Assembly: GCF_014385005.1 (NCBI RefSeq)
Contig: NZ_JACRSZ010000006.1
Location: 124,001-188,000 of the forward strand
From: Jingyaoa shaoxingensis
GTDB taxonomy: Bacteria > Bacillota > Clostridia > Lachnospirales > Lachnospiraceae
DNA: 64,000 nucleotides
Direction of reading: 5' to 3'
Below the pieces are notes generated by a model. That model saw nothing but the letters and a program-made list of their open reading frames with translations. It searched no databases and was not told the DNA's origin. Shown here piece after piece: positions 1 to 8,706 of the stretch (positions are counted from its first letter, which is position 1; each line of letters begins with the position of its first letter). Position numbers and translations under genes: made by a program.

Positions 1-2645
1 TTTTTCGTCGTCCAGTTCAGTTTGATGACAGACTCAATGTCTCTGGCACTGATAAGAATCGTATCACTTTCAGGCTGGTAGGACACTGTATTGATATGTG
101 CCCAGTCAGCGCGGTTCACATATTCACAGTCCAGAATGTCATCCAGAACCAGTTCATTTACTACTTCCCCTGTCTGACGGTCAATTTCCTGTATCTTATC
201 TTCATAATGAGACTGTATGGAACTGGTCAGCACCAGCAGATTGCCTCCCGGCTCCTTCTCAATCACTTCATGATGGCTGCCACCGGATACATAATACATG
301 GTATATGCCCGCCCCAGATAGTCCATCTCATACAGATTCGTAGACTGAGGTTTTTCCATATTTGGCACATAAGCACCGGTATCCTGCCAGATCATGCGGT
401 TATTGGACAGCAGATACAGACCGTAATTTGCCGTCTCCTTATCCATATACCAACGGATATCCCCCATGCAGTCATAGGCAAATGGCAGATGGGTTCTCTG
501 CCCATAAACCATCGTTAATCCATATGCAGATGTACCACTGGTCTTTACCGGATAGATTACATCTTCCAGTGACTCTGGCAGATCTTCTGTCGCCACCTTC
601 ACTTCTCTGGAATCTGTCACTTCACCGTTCTCATCCAGCAGTTCCAGAACCACTGTATTTTCCATTCCCGGATACAGACCGATTATCGGCACTCTGTGTG
701 AAACAGCCGCATCCACTTCTCCTGAAACATCCGCTTCTTCGGTCTTGCCCTTTACAGTAAAACGCACTGCACATTCCTGTGGGGTATCAAAAAGGATTAC
801 CGCTGTCAGCGGTGCAATCTGATAAGGGTTCACAATTGCTATGGGATTCTCCCATGTATAGCCATTTTTCTGCTCTGCAATGAGCTGCTGATCAATCTCA
901 TAAGATGTGGAAATCATTGTCTGTTCGGCTGTTATATCGGTTTTCACCACATCTGCTGCCTGATCATTTTCCTGAATTAGAATAGTATCTTCCCGGTCCA
1001 TAGATGCTTCCACACGCTGTCCGTAGTATCCATACGCCTTCTTTCCCAGATACTGTGTATACAGCGGCATACGGAATGAACGGTAAGTCAGTGCATTATA
1101 ACTGTCTCCTGATATGGTCAATTCAAAGGTCAGTTCTCCGTTATCCACCTGATCAATATGGGTTGTCTTTGTCAATCCCTCCGCAAACATATCCTTCGGA
1201 TAAAAATCACTGCGGTCTTCAGATTCACTGTAAAGATGAGACCCTGCCGTAATCCAGAGATGGTCTTTCGTCCCATCCAGAGATTCCACGCCTGAGATCC
1301 AGTCTGAATACCAGTCTGATCCCCGTTCTTTTCCATATTCAAATACCTGGGAAACTGTCATATTCTCTGTATCGATGTGGTAAATCACGGCTCTGGAGTA
1401 AACATCGTCCCCGCTTACACGATTCTGCGCATCCACTCTCTTAACCTTAGCCGTTCCGTTATCAAACAGGCAGATATCTCCGTTATCCAACATAGTCACA
1501 TTATGCTGTGCATAAAACCATTCGAAGTCATCTCCTTCCGGAGTAAAGAAATAAGAAGCATCCGTATTCTCCCATCCCGTCGGATCTCCCAGAATCCAGG
1601 CAAGCGTCTTATCTTCTTTATTGACTGCCACAATAGCATCCTTATGTCTCGCTGAAAGGAGCACCAGATCATGTTCTGCGTCATACCACAGACCGTTGTT
1701 GTGGAACCAGTCTGTCTCCTCGCTGCCGTCACTGTCCATGGATGCAGACTGTCCGTCTTCCTGACTGATCAGATCTTTCATATCCAGTTCCCATACTACT
1801 TTTCCGCTTTCCCGATCAATCTCCACCACACGGTCTTCTACCGTGCTGAAGTCCTCTGCATCTGATGCTATCAGAAGATTGCCATCTGGCAGTTCCACAA
1901 AATCATGGTGCTGGCCACCCGGCACCTCATACTCCTGATATACCTTTCCGGTCAGATCAATCTCAATCAGTCCTGTTTTGTAATAGGTTGGATGCAGTAC
2001 TTCCGATGACGGCATACACAGATGCCCGTTACGCAGCTGATGAACTCCCAGCGTACCTCCCATATCTGTGAAAAAACGCAGATCCCCGGCAGCATCCACT
2101 GCATAAACAGATCCCATCGTGGAACATACAAAAGTAAGCTGCGAATAATCATAAGCGCTTTCATCCAGCATCTCTGTCTGAATCGTTCCATAATCCACAT
2201 TCACACTCTCTGTCTCCACAGAAAATGTGGACGACGTACCATCATCCAGTGTGATCACCACCTCTGTCTCCTGTCCACTGTATAATCCGTATATCGGCAC
2301 AATATGGTCTGTATCTGCCTCAAACGTACCTGTCACATCATTTTCCGGTGACTTGCCTTTTACTGTTACGGTTCCGCCACAGGCTTCTTCTGTCGTAAAC
2401 ACTGCAACTGCACTTAACGGTGCTGTACCGTAAGGATTCACAACAATTAATGCATCTTCCAGTGCATACCCATTTTCCAGTTCTGCCTGCAATGCCGCAT
2501 CAATCTCGCTCTGCTGTTCCTGGATGTCTCCTTCCTGCTCCTGCGTCTCCTGTTCCGTATTGTCTTCCTCTGCCAGTACCGTCACACTTCCTGCCGCCAG
2601 CATTGCTGCCAGCAGCACAGCTCCCAGAATCTCTCGCTTTTTCAT
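1..2645 (-). CDS. Tandem (bimodular) arylsulfate sulfotransferase, C-terminus beyond window
   Basis: The frame is open from an ATG at 2645 (AGGAG upstream) to the left edge: 881 codons without a stop. A signal peptide (about residues 1-25, MKKREILGAVLL...VLAEE) is followed by two copies of the same architecture: an N-terminal beta domain (VVNPYGTAPLSAV near residue 60; IVNPYQIAPLTAV near 590), then an ASST beta-propeller. Module 1 has GGQHHDF (about 245), DWFHNN, LSARHKD and FYAQHN (about 380), which match in order the His/His/Arg/His set of bacterial arylsulfate sulfotransferases. Module 2 shows SHHEV, WAHIN and ISARD before the edge. The family moves sulfate between phenolic compounds outside the cytoplasm without PAPS. 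Single ASSTs are about 570-600 residues, so a double enzyme is unusual. It lies 72 bp downstream of the lipoprotein gene. Family assignment is firm; substrate unknown. Confidence 0.85.
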   Translation of the reverse strand, partial: MKKREILGAVLLAAMLAAGSVTVLAEEDNTEQETQEQEGDIQEQQSEIDAALQAELENGYALEDALIVVNPYGTAPLSAVAVFTTEEACGGTVTVKGKSPENDVTGTFEADTDHIVPIYGLYSGQETEVVITLDDGTSSTFSVETESVNVDYGTIQTEMLDESAYDYSQLTFVCSTMGSVYAVDAAGDLRFFTDMGGTLGVHQLRNGHLCMPSSEVLHPTYYKTGLIEIDLTGKVYQEYEVPGGQHHDFVELPDGNLLIASDAEDFSTVEDRVVEIDRESGKVVWELDMKDLISQEDGQSASMDSDGSEETDWFHNNGLWYDAEHDLVLLSARHKDAIVAVNKEDKTLAWILGDPTGWENTDASYFFTPEGDDFEWFYAQHNVTMLDNGDICLFDNGTAKVKRVDAQNRVSGDDVYSRAVIYHIDTENMTVSQVFEYGKERGSDWYSDWISGVESLDGTKDHLWITAGSHLYSESEDRSDFYPKDMFAEGLTKTTHIDQVDNGELTFELTISGDSYNALTYRSFRMPLYTQYLGKKAYGYYGQRVEASMDREDTILIQENDQAADVVKTDITAEQTMISTSYEIDQQLIAEQKNGYTWENPIAIVNPYQIAPLTAVILFDTPQECAVRFTVKGKTEEADVSGEVDAAVSHRVPIIGLYPGMENTVVLELLDENGEVTDSREVKVATEDLPESLEDVIYPVKTSGTSAYGLTMVYGQRTHLPFAYDCMGDIRWYMDKETANYGLYLLSNNRMIWQDTGAYVPNMEKPQSTNLYEMDYLGRAYTMYYVSGGSHHEVIEKEPGGNLLVLTSSIQSHYEDKIQEIDRQTGEVVNELVLDDILDCEYVNRADWAHINTVSYQPESDTILISARDIESVIKLNWTTK

Positions 2646-2717
2646 CTCATTCTCCTGATTTTATATCCGGTTTTATATTTCCGCTTTCAGATACCAGATT
2701 TCCCTGTTGTTTTGTAT

Positions 2718-3410
2718 CTATAATGCACAATGATATGCTTCTTCTTCAAATGGATAACTCAGTTCCAGTCCATCTGCATTCTCATTGATCTCAAAGGCAA
2801 TCCAGCCTTCATTTTTCCCAAAATTCAGCGTATTTCCTGTCATACGCATCATTCCCAGATCTGCCAGGAAGTCATCTTCTATTCTGGTATACTCATTTCC
2901 CTCACCGTCTGTCAGCTTCAGATTGCTCCAGTCAATGGTTTCTTTGCTTCCATCTTTTTCAATCAACATTTTTACCAGACAAAATGTCTTGCCGGATTCT
3001 GCTTCCTTCTGATAATTGCTTTTTTCCACACCAGTGTACCCCAGTTCTACGCTGACATTCTCAAGAGAAGTATTTTTCTGCACATCCTCCACGGTAATGT
3101 TCCATCCGGATACAGAAACCTGTGCTCCAATCTGACTGCCACTGACTGATGTTTTATCCACTTCGCCAGTCTCCTCTGTGTTTTCTGTTTCATCAGCTTC
3201 CTCAGTGACCGTCTCCGTATTTTCTGTTTCACCAGCTTCCCCGGCAGATGTCTCTGTATTTTCTGTTTCACCAGCTTCCCTGGCAGATGTCTCTGCCGTT
3301 TCAGTTGCTGCTATCGTCTCTGATTCCTTCTTCTCAGCTGTCCCGCAGCCTGTCAGCAGACTGCCGCATACGGCCATACTCAATATCCATAAAACTGTTT
3401 TTTTCTTCAT
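2718..3410 (-). CDS. Lipoprotein with acidic repeat linker and DUF4352-like domain
   Basis: A 230-residue protein. The start at 3410 is chosen because it opens a lipoprotein signal peptide (MKKKTVLWILSMAV, lipobox LLTGC with the acylated Cys at about 21) and has an AGGAAAGGAAGG purine tract upstream; an in-frame upstream ATG at 3446 would spoil the signal. Residues about 30-85 are a Glu/Thr-rich linker with near-repeats of the type AGETENTET. The C-terminal half (SVSGWNITVEDVQKN, CLVKMLIEKDG, GWIAFEINEN) looks like an extracellular immunoglobulin-like DUF4352 fold; that is by pattern only. It lies 62 bp after the sensor kinase and 72 bp before the sulfotransferase on the same strand, so it may be an output of that two-component system. 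Confidence 0.72.
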   Translation of the reverse strand: MKKKTVLWILSMAVCGSLLTGCGTAEKKESETIAATETAETSAREAGETENTETSAGEAGETENTETVTEEADETENTEETGEVDKTSVSGSQIGAQVSVSGWNITVEDVQKNTSLENVSVELGYTGVEKSNYQKEAESGKTFCLVKMLIEKDGSKETIDWSNLKLTDGEGNEYTRIEDDFLADLGMMRMTGNTLNFGKNEGWIAFEINENADGLELSYPFEEEAYHCAL

Positions 3411-3472
3411 GATTCCAAACGCCTTCCTTTCCTGTTCTGTCTGCATATTCCTGTCTGTATCTGAGCAGTTCC

Positions 3473-4750
3473 TTACTTATTTTCTTTTATCAGCGGCAGT
3501 CTTATCCAAAAAGCCACACCTTCTGATCTGTTTTCCACACCACAGCTTCCTTTGTGTTTCTCCACAATCTTGCGGACTACGAATAGTCCAAGACCAATGT
3601 TTTTTCCGCCTTCTGCAGACGGATTCTTCTTTTTCGATGATGTATAGAAGCTGTCCCAGATCCGTTCCATCTGATCTTCTCTGATCGGTTCCCCGTCATT
3701 GCAGACCTCCAGATAAAGGGACTGCTTTTCTCTTCTCAGTGTCACTGTAATCTGTTTTCCCTGTTGGGTATGCTGGAATGCATTCATGAGATAATTATTG
3801 ACTGCCCTTTCCAGATACATACGATTGCCATATACATAACAGTTTGCTGCCAGATCCGAATTCACTTTAATCTCATTTTTCCGGAACATGGCATCGTACC
3901 GCAGCAACAGATATTCCAGCATCTCTGACACATTAACTTTGCTGATCTCCATAGCGTTCATCTGGTTATCCAGCATAGAAAAGTCCAGAAGTTCTCCCAC
4001 CATCTTAGACATCTTATCCAGTTCTTCCCGGATAGATGCATAATAATATGGACGATCTATTTTATCTTCTCCGATCTCCAGCATCTCCACCTGACTGGAT
4101 ACAACTGCCAGAGGTGTCTTTAATTCATGGGAAATATTCGCCACAAATTCACGCTGGCTCTCCATAAGACGGTAATCTGCCTTTCTTGACCTAGTCTGCT
4201 GTTTCTCCCCGTCTTTTTTCATTCCCAGATACCCCAGAATCGTTATAATCGTCAGACAGGCTGTAAAATACCAGACTGTTCCCTGCATGATATCAAGCCC
4301 AGACTGCACATCCTTTCTTACATAGACATAATAGTCATGCCCATCCTGCGTCAGCTTTCCTCGCATAACCAGTACCTGACGAGATTCCAGATTACGTTTT
4401 TCCACCGTAGCTTTCCCATCAAATTTATCTAACTTATTTTCAATCCGTTTTTTTACATAATCTTCCGGCACTGCATTTTTTGTGGTATAAACAGGCTTAA
4501 ATACATCATTCACCACCATCACTTCGAACTTTTCTTTCTGGAATTCATTCAGATTCTCAATATCATCATCATCCAGATCAGCAAGCTCTATCTGTTGCAA
4601 TTCATTATAAAACTGATGTAAAATTCTTGTCTTTAGACCGATATAACATGGCGAACAGCCCAATGCATAAAGAACAATAACCAGTACAAATGCAATTGCC
4701 AGCGTCAGCGCCCTTTTTTCCGGTGTTCTCTTTGTTCCTTTCTTTTTCAT
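3473..4750 (-). CDS. Two-component sensor histidine kinase
   Basis: A 425-residue kinase. Two membrane segments (about residues 15-35 and 155-175) bracket a roughly 120-residue extracytoplasmic sensor with no family I recognise. No clear HAMP domain is seen. The dimerisation/phosphoacceptor box FVANISHELKTPLAV carries the autophosphorylated His, followed by the N box (NNYLMNAFQHT) and G box (NIGLGLFVV) of the HATPase_c domain. The start at 4750 is preferred over the in-frame 4783 codon: it lies one base after the regulator stop and is preceded by GGGGAGGAA inside the end of that gene, so the two are translationally coupled. The ligand is unknown. Confidence 0.88.
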   Translation of the reverse strand: MKKKGTKRTPEKRALTLAIAFVLVIVLYALGCSPCYIGLKTRILHQFYNELQQIELADLDDDDIENLNEFQKEKFEVMVVNDVFKPVYTTKNAVPEDYVKKRIENKLDKFDGKATVEKRNLESRQVLVMRGKLTQDGHDYYVYVRKDVQSGLDIMQGTVWYFTACLTIITILGYLGMKKDGEKQQTRSRKADYRLMESQREFVANISHELKTPLAVVSSQVEMLEIGEDKIDRPYYYASIREELDKMSKMVGELLDFSMLDNQMNAMEISKVNVSEMLEYLLLRYDAMFRKNEIKVNSDLAANCYVYGNRMYLERAVNNYLMNAFQHTQQGKQITVTLRREKQSLYLEVCNDGEPIREDQMERIWDSFYTSSKKKNPSAEGGKNIGLGLFVVRKIVEKHKGSCGVENRSEGVAFWIRLPLIKENK

Positions 4751-4751
4751 T

Positions 4752-5426
4752 CTATTCCTCCCCGAAAATATAGCCAACGCCATACACTGTCCGTATATAA
4801 TTGCAGTCTTCTCCCAACTTCTTTCTAAGTTGCTTCACCAGCGTATCTATCGTTCGGATATCTCCGGTATAATCGTATTCCCATACTGCGTCCAGAATGG
4901 TCGTTCTTGGCAGTGCAATCCCTACATGATCCATAAAATAAACCAACAGTTCAAATTCTTTTCTCGTTGTATCCATCAATTCACCCTTCCGGTATACCAT
5001 CTGTCCGGATAGATCTGCCTTCAGTTCTTTATATTCCAATACTGAACGCATTTTTCCTGCCCGCTTCAATACTGCCTCTATATGGAGTTTCACCAGTCCT
5101 AGTGTAAATGGCTTGGTAATATAGTCATCCGCACCTTTCTCAAATCCACTCATCTGATCTGCCACAGCTGACCTGGCAGACAGAATGATAACCGGTACCT
5201 CAGATACCTTTCGAATCTCTTTTAACACGGTATATCCGGATATGTCCGGGAGCATGAGATCCAGCAATACCAGATCAATCTGCTGCTTCTTCTCCCTGAA
5301 ACACTCTAAGGCTCCAGTTCCATCTTCCACAATTTTTACATCGTAATTCTGTATCCTCAGGAAATCCCCAACCGTCTGAGCAAGCTTTGGCTCATCCTCC
5401 ACTATTAGAATTTCAATCGTTTTCAC
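4752..5426 (-). CDS. OmpR-family response regulator
   Basis: A 224-residue DNA-binding regulator. The receiver domain (1-120) has the acidic pair near the N-terminus (VEDEP), the phospho-acceptor Asp in LVLLDLMLPD and the conserved Lys in DDYITKPF. The winged-helix domain shows TRKEFELL, the DVWEYD-like stretch VWEYDYTGD and the terminal TVYGVGYIF. The start codon is GTG at 5426, with GGGAGAAAG upstream. It is paired with the kinase encoded one base downstream. The 190-bp region upstream carries an imperfect inverted repeat (about 5448-5475, GTTGCTGTTCAC...CAGTAAC) that could be an operator, which is speculation. Confidence 0.9.
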   Translation of the reverse strand: MKTIEILIVEDEPKLAQTVGDFLRIQNYDVKIVEDGTGALECFREKKQQIDLVLLDLMLPDISGYTVLKEIRKVSEVPVIILSARSAVADQMSGFEKGADDYITKPFTLGLVKLHIEAVLKRAGKMRSVLEYKELKADLSGQMVYRKGELMDTTRKEFELLVYFMDHVGIALPRTTILDAVWEYDYTGDIRTIDTLVKQLRKKLGEDCNYIRTVYGVGYIFGEE

Positions 5427-5545
5427 GTTTCTTTCTCCCTGTAATCGTTGCTGTTCACTTCGTTCACAGTAACCTGTAATTCACGTTGCTCATTTTATCA
5501 TCCAAATTTGATAGAATTATGAGTTTTGATTTCACATATGATATG

Positions 5546-5572
5546 CAAAACGGACTGCACCAGGCAGTCCGT
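5546..5572 (-). terminator. Intrinsic terminator of the flavodiiron gene
   Basis: On the minus strand ACGGACTGC pairs with GCAGTCCGT around a 4-nt loop and is followed by TTTTGC. It lies 45 bp downstream of the flavodiiron stop and separates that gene from the two-component system. The remaining sequence from 5427 to 5545 holds no further gene. Confidence 0.75.
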
Positions 5573-5616
5573 CTCACTTTATCTTTTCTTCTGTTTATAA
5601 TTACATCCATTCTTGT

Positions 5617-6774
5617 TTATTTGCAGAGTTCTTCTGCCATAGCTTCCAGCTGCTGAATATTTTCATCTTTAACAGCTGACATAATGGTACAGTTGTTTTC
5701 CAGCCAGGTGATATTCTTGCTCTTTTCAAATTTGGCCTTGATGACTTTACCTGCCATCGGAGCCCAGGAACCATTTTCAATAATACCAATGGTACGGTTC
5801 TGATAGTTACGTTCTACCAGTTCATCTACGAATGTCCTCATGAATGGGAACGCTTCGCCATTGTAAGTCAGGGATGCAAGGACCAGCTTGCCATAACGGA
5901 AAGAATCTTCCACTGCCTCTGCCATATCACAACGTGCCAGATCAAACAGAGAGACCTTCGGGCATCCTTTCTCTTCCAGCTTCTGTGCCAGAATCTCTGC
6001 CGCTTTCTTGGTATTGCCGTAAACAGATGCGTAAGCAATAACTACACCCTCGGATTCTACTTTATAAGAAGACCAGATATCGTATTTTTCAATGTAATGT
6101 CCCAGATCTTCTGTGAGAACCGGTCCATGCAGCGGGCAAATTATCTGGATATCCAGAGCTGCTGCTTTCTTTAAAAGAGTCTGTACCGGTGCGCCGTACT
6201 TGCCTACAATACCGATATAATAACGACGAGCTTCGCAGTCCCAGTCTTCTTCTACATCCAAAGCTCCGAATTTGCCGAATCCGTCTGCAGAAAACAGTAC
6301 CTTTTCTGTACTTTCATATGTAACCATAACTTCCGGCCAGTGTACCATCGGTGCGAATACAAAGGTCAGTGTATGTGTTCCAAGAGACAGTGATTCACCG
6401 TTCTTTACTTCAAGTTTCTGATCTCCAAGCTCCATATCCGGGAAAAAATTCTTCATCATGCCGAACGTCTTGGCATTGGCCACTACGGTAGTCTCAGGAT
6501 ATGCCTTCATAAAATTGTGAATATTTGCTGCATGATCCGGTTCCATATGCTGTACAACCAGATAAGATGGCTTCTTTCCATCTAATACTTTTGCAATGTT
6601 GCCCAGCCATTCTTCTGTAAAATGGGCATCTACGGTATCCATTACCGTAATCTTCTCATCCATGATTACATAAGAATTGTACGCCATACCGTTCGGTACA
6701 TCATACTGTCCTTCAAACAGGTCTACCTGATGATCATTTACTCCTACATAAAAAATACTATCTGTAATAAACAT
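5617..6774 (-). CDS. Flavodiiron protein (A-type flavoprotein, O2/NO reductase)
   Basis: A 385-residue soluble enzyme that reduces O2 to water (or NO to N2O) to protect anaerobes. The N-terminal metallo-beta-lactamase-like domain has the diiron ligands: HMEPDH (about 78-84, the H-x-E-x-D-H motif), VHWPE, SADGFG and CPLHGP. The Glu of the first motif is present, as in reductases rather than hydrolases. The C-terminal flavodoxin domain starts at about 250 with the FMN loop YASVYGNTKKA. The length is typical of the simplest class, with no fused rubredoxin or flavin reductase, so electrons must come from separate partners. It has its own promoter and terminator. Whether O2 or NO is preferred cannot be told from sequence. 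Confidence 0.93.
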   Translation of the reverse strand: MFITDSIFYVGVNDHQVDLFEGQYDVPNGMAYNSYVIMDEKITVMDTVDAHFTEEWLGNIAKVLDGKKPSYLVVQHMEPDHAANIHNFMKAYPETTVVANAKTFGMMKNFFPDMELGDQKLEVKNGESLSLGTHTLTFVFAPMVHWPEVMVTYESTEKVLFSADGFGKFGALDVEEDWDCEARRYYIGIVGKYGAPVQTLLKKAAALDIQIICPLHGPVLTEDLGHYIEKYDIWSSYKVESEGVVIAYASVYGNTKKAAEILAQKLEEKGCPKVSLFDLARCDMAEAVEDSFRYGKLVLASLTYNGEAFPFMRTFVDELVERNYQNRTIGIIENGSWAPMAGKVIKAKFEKSKNITWLENNCTIMSAVKDENIQQLEAMAEELCK

Positions 6775-6815
6775 AGGTCTTTTCCTCCTTTTGTATTTTA
6801 TGATTTACGTCCATC

Positions 6816-6844
6816 ATTGTAACACAGGCAGGCATTTTCTTCAA
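6816..6844 (-). promoter_or_regulatory. Sigma-A promoter of the flavodiiron gene
   Basis: Minus strand TTGAAG (6844-6839), a 17-bp spacer, then TACAAT (6821-6816), about 40 bp upstream of the start codon. Confidence 0.6.
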
Positions 6845-6849
6845 TGCGC

Positions 6850-7080
6850 CTATATCTCTGTAAACGAAAATCGTTCTTTTGTCCCGGTGGCGTCAATGTC
6901 ATACACGATGGTTCCATCCTCCAGAATGCTCTTTTCCCAGATCAGATCCTGATCTTTAATCTTTGCTCTGACATAAGCATCTGTATCATCTGTCTCAATC
7001 TCATCTATAAAGATATCCCGCATCTGATTGTTGGCGCATTTATTAAAGATCTCCCAGACTGTCTCATAACATTTTTTCAT
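6850..7080 (-). CDS. Small hypothetical protein, 76 aa
   Basis: A 76-residue acidic soluble protein (KKCYETVWEIFNKCANNQ, then alternating charged beta-like stretches) with no domain I can name. Its ATG overlaps the stop of the upstream PF06541 membrane protein gene by four bases (ATGA), which implies translational coupling and favours it being real. No signal peptide or membrane segment is present. It could be a cytoplasmic partner of the membrane protein; this is inference from the overlap only. Confidence 0.65.
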   Translation of the reverse strand: MKKCYETVWEIFNKCANNQMRDIFIDEIETDDTDAYVRAKIKDQDLIWEKSILEDGTIVYDIDATGTKERFSFTEI

Positions 7081-7931
7081 GCTTCATCCCCGCCTTTTTT
7101 ATATCGTTTTACTGTCTGATGGAAAATACCGCGAATCTTGGACTTGCGTTCTGTCTCTGTACCATATCTCCTAAATCCTTTGACACGGTTCAGGGCTGCA
7201 CGGTGTCCGCTGCCCATCCGTTTTGTGATGCTTTCCAGTCTCTCTTTTGTGAAACGCATACGTTCCTCTGCCAGACGTTCGCTGGCTGCCAGCTTTTTCT
7301 CTCCCAGTACTTCGCCGGCTGCCTGGCTCTTCTGCTGTACGGTACTGACAAACTGTTCCATATGCTGGTTCAGCGCCTCTTCCATTGCTGCCACATTCCG
7401 TTCAAATCCGGTCAGGGCTGAAACTGTCAGTGTTGCATCTGCTGCCAGCAGTGCCATAAAAATCAGTGAAAAAAGTTCCATTAAAATAGGTGTAATCCAC
7501 TGGGTAGCATCCTTGGTTGCCGGTGCGATCACATAGATTACAAGGAGACCTGCCACTCCAAATCCCACGGATGCAGGGAAACACACTCTTCCATTAATAT
7601 TCAGGGGTACGTCACTGTAATCCCACCAGTATGCATGGAACAACTTCTCCAGTCCCCAGGATGTGACATATTCCAGTACGATGCTTCCGAAAAAAGCTAC
7701 CAGAAATACCTGCCACCAGGTATAATTCACCTGCCCCTGATTCTGTCCTGCATACCAGTCCACCAGTGCCATAATGGTCGCTGCACCCACTCCGTAGATC
7801 GGGCATACCGGACCATAGAGGAATCCCCGGTTCTGCCAGGAACCACTTTTCACGGTACAAAAAATAGATTCATAGATCCATCCCATACAACTGAATATGA
7901 CAAAATAAACAAAATACTTACTAATCCACAT
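7077..7931 (-). CDS. Putative ABC-transporter type IV / CmpB-like membrane protein (PF06541)
   Basis: A 284-residue protein. It opens with the family signature SKYFVYFVIFSCMGWIYE and NRGFLYGPVCPIYGVG, then four to five membrane segments up to about residue 160. The cytoplasmic tail (about 165-284) is helical and rich in Ala, Glu, Lys and Arg (LGEKKLAASERLAEERMRF), likely coiled-coil, then very basic. Despite the family name there is no ATPase or binding protein nearby, so a transport role is not shown. It is transcribed first in a two-gene unit with the 76-residue protein, from a well-formed promoter at 7969-7997. Confidence 0.8.
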   Translation of the reverse strand: MWISKYFVYFVIFSCMGWIYESIFCTVKSGSWQNRGFLYGPVCPIYGVGAATIMALVDWYAGQNQGQVNYTWWQVFLVAFFGSIVLEYVTSWGLEKLFHAYWWDYSDVPLNINGRVCFPASVGFGVAGLLVIYVIAPATKDATQWITPILMELFSLIFMALLAADATLTVSALTGFERNVAAMEEALNQHMEQFVSTVQQKSQAAGEVLGEKKLAASERLAEERMRFTKERLESITKRMGSGHRAALNRVKGFRRYGTETERKSKIRGIFHQTVKRYKKGGDEA

Positions 7932-7968
7932 ATCCTTCCCCTTTTTCTTGTTTCACCTGAATGACTTC

Positions 7969-7997
7969 ATTTTAGCACAGCCACACTGCCTTGACAA
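7969..7997 (-). promoter_or_regulatory. Sigma-A promoter of the PF06541 gene
   Basis: Minus strand TTGTCA (7997-7992), 17-bp spacer, TAAAAT (7974-7969), about 40 bp before the start codon. Confidence 0.6.
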
Positions 7998-8029
7998 GCG
8001 CACTGGGCAGACTCAGCCATAACATTCAT

Positions 8030-8058
8030 TTGCTTTTATTATAGGCATCTGTTAGAAT
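8030..8058 (+). promoter_or_regulatory. Sigma-A promoter of nrdG
   Basis: TTGCTT (8030-8035), 17-bp spacer, TAGAAT (8053-8058), 45 bp upstream of the nrdG ATG, which has AAAGGAAGTG as ribosome binding site. Confidence 0.55.
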
Positions 8059-8102
8059 ACTGATATAGTTACAGTGCAAATTTCTCAAAGGAAGTGTAAA
8101 CC

Positions 8103-8627
8103 ATGAATTATGGACAAATCATGATTGCTGATAGTGCCAACGGGCTTGGCATGCGGGTCAGTCTTTTTGTATCTGGCTGTCTGAATCACTGCAAGGGGTG
8201 TTTTCAGCCGGAGACCTGGGATTTTGATTATGGATACCCCTTTACCCCTGAAGTGGAACAGCAGCTTATGGATGAGCTCTCCCACCCTTACTATGACGGT
8301 CTGACCATTCTTGGCGGTGAGCCTTTTGAACTGCAAAATCAGCCAGATGTAGCCAGACTGATTCTGCGGGTAAAAGAGGAACTTCCAGATAAAACCATCT
8401 GGATGTATACCGGATATACATATGATAAAGATCTTGTTCCGGGAGGCTGCCGCTATACAGATGTGACAGATACCATTCTGGATCAGATTGACACTCTGGT
8501 GGACGGTCGTTTTGTGGAAGAGAAAAAGAATATCCGCCTGAGATTCCGTGGTTCGGAAAACCAGCGGATCATTGATATGAAAAAGACCCGCGCTGCCGGA
8601 CAGATTGTTCTCAGCCCCTTAAACTGA
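8103..8627 (+). CDS. nrdG: Anaerobic ribonucleotide reductase activating protein
   Basis: A 174-residue radical SAM enzyme that installs the glycyl radical on the class III ribonucleotide reductase NrdD, using [4Fe-4S] and S-adenosylmethionine. The cluster motif is SGCLNHCKGCF (CxxxCxxC, about residues 26-33), followed by the GGEPF motif (TILGGEPFE) and the short C-terminal region typical of NrdG. The length is normal. No nrdD is in the window, so the pair is split or nrdD lies elsewhere; the gene has its own promoter and ends at a terminator shared with the convergent DUF4250-clpB unit. Confidence 0.93.
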   Translation: MNYGQIMIADSANGLGMRVSLFVSGCLNHCKGCFQPETWDFDYGYPFTPEVEQQLMDELSHPYYDGLTILGGEPFELQNQPDVARLILRVKEELPDKTIWMYTGYTYDKDLVPGGCRYTDVTDTILDQIDTLVDGRFVEEKKNIRLRFRGSENQRIIDMKKTRAAGQIVLSPLN

Positions 8628-8664
8628 CCCTGCGATAAAAAACAAAAACCATTCCTGCGAAATG

Positions 8665-8702
8665 AAAAATGGCATCGGAACATTCGTCCCAATGCCATTT
8701 TT
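8665..8702. terminator. Bidirectional terminator between nrdG and the clpB unit
   Basis: AAAAATGGCAT (8665-8675) pairs exactly with ATGCCATTTTT (8692-8702). The A- and T-runs flanking the stem let it work for nrdG on the plus strand and for clpB-DUF4250 on the minus strand. Confidence 0.85.
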
Positions 8703-8706
8703 CTTT

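Noticed and set aside
96..2433. Several plus-strand ORFs opposite the sulfotransferase
   Set aside because: They have no ribosome binding sites or recognisable domains and are antisense shadows of the long open minus-strand frame.
3178..3684. Plus-strand ORF rich in Ser/Val repeats
   Set aside because: It is the complement of the lipoprotein linker repeats and the kinase 3' end.
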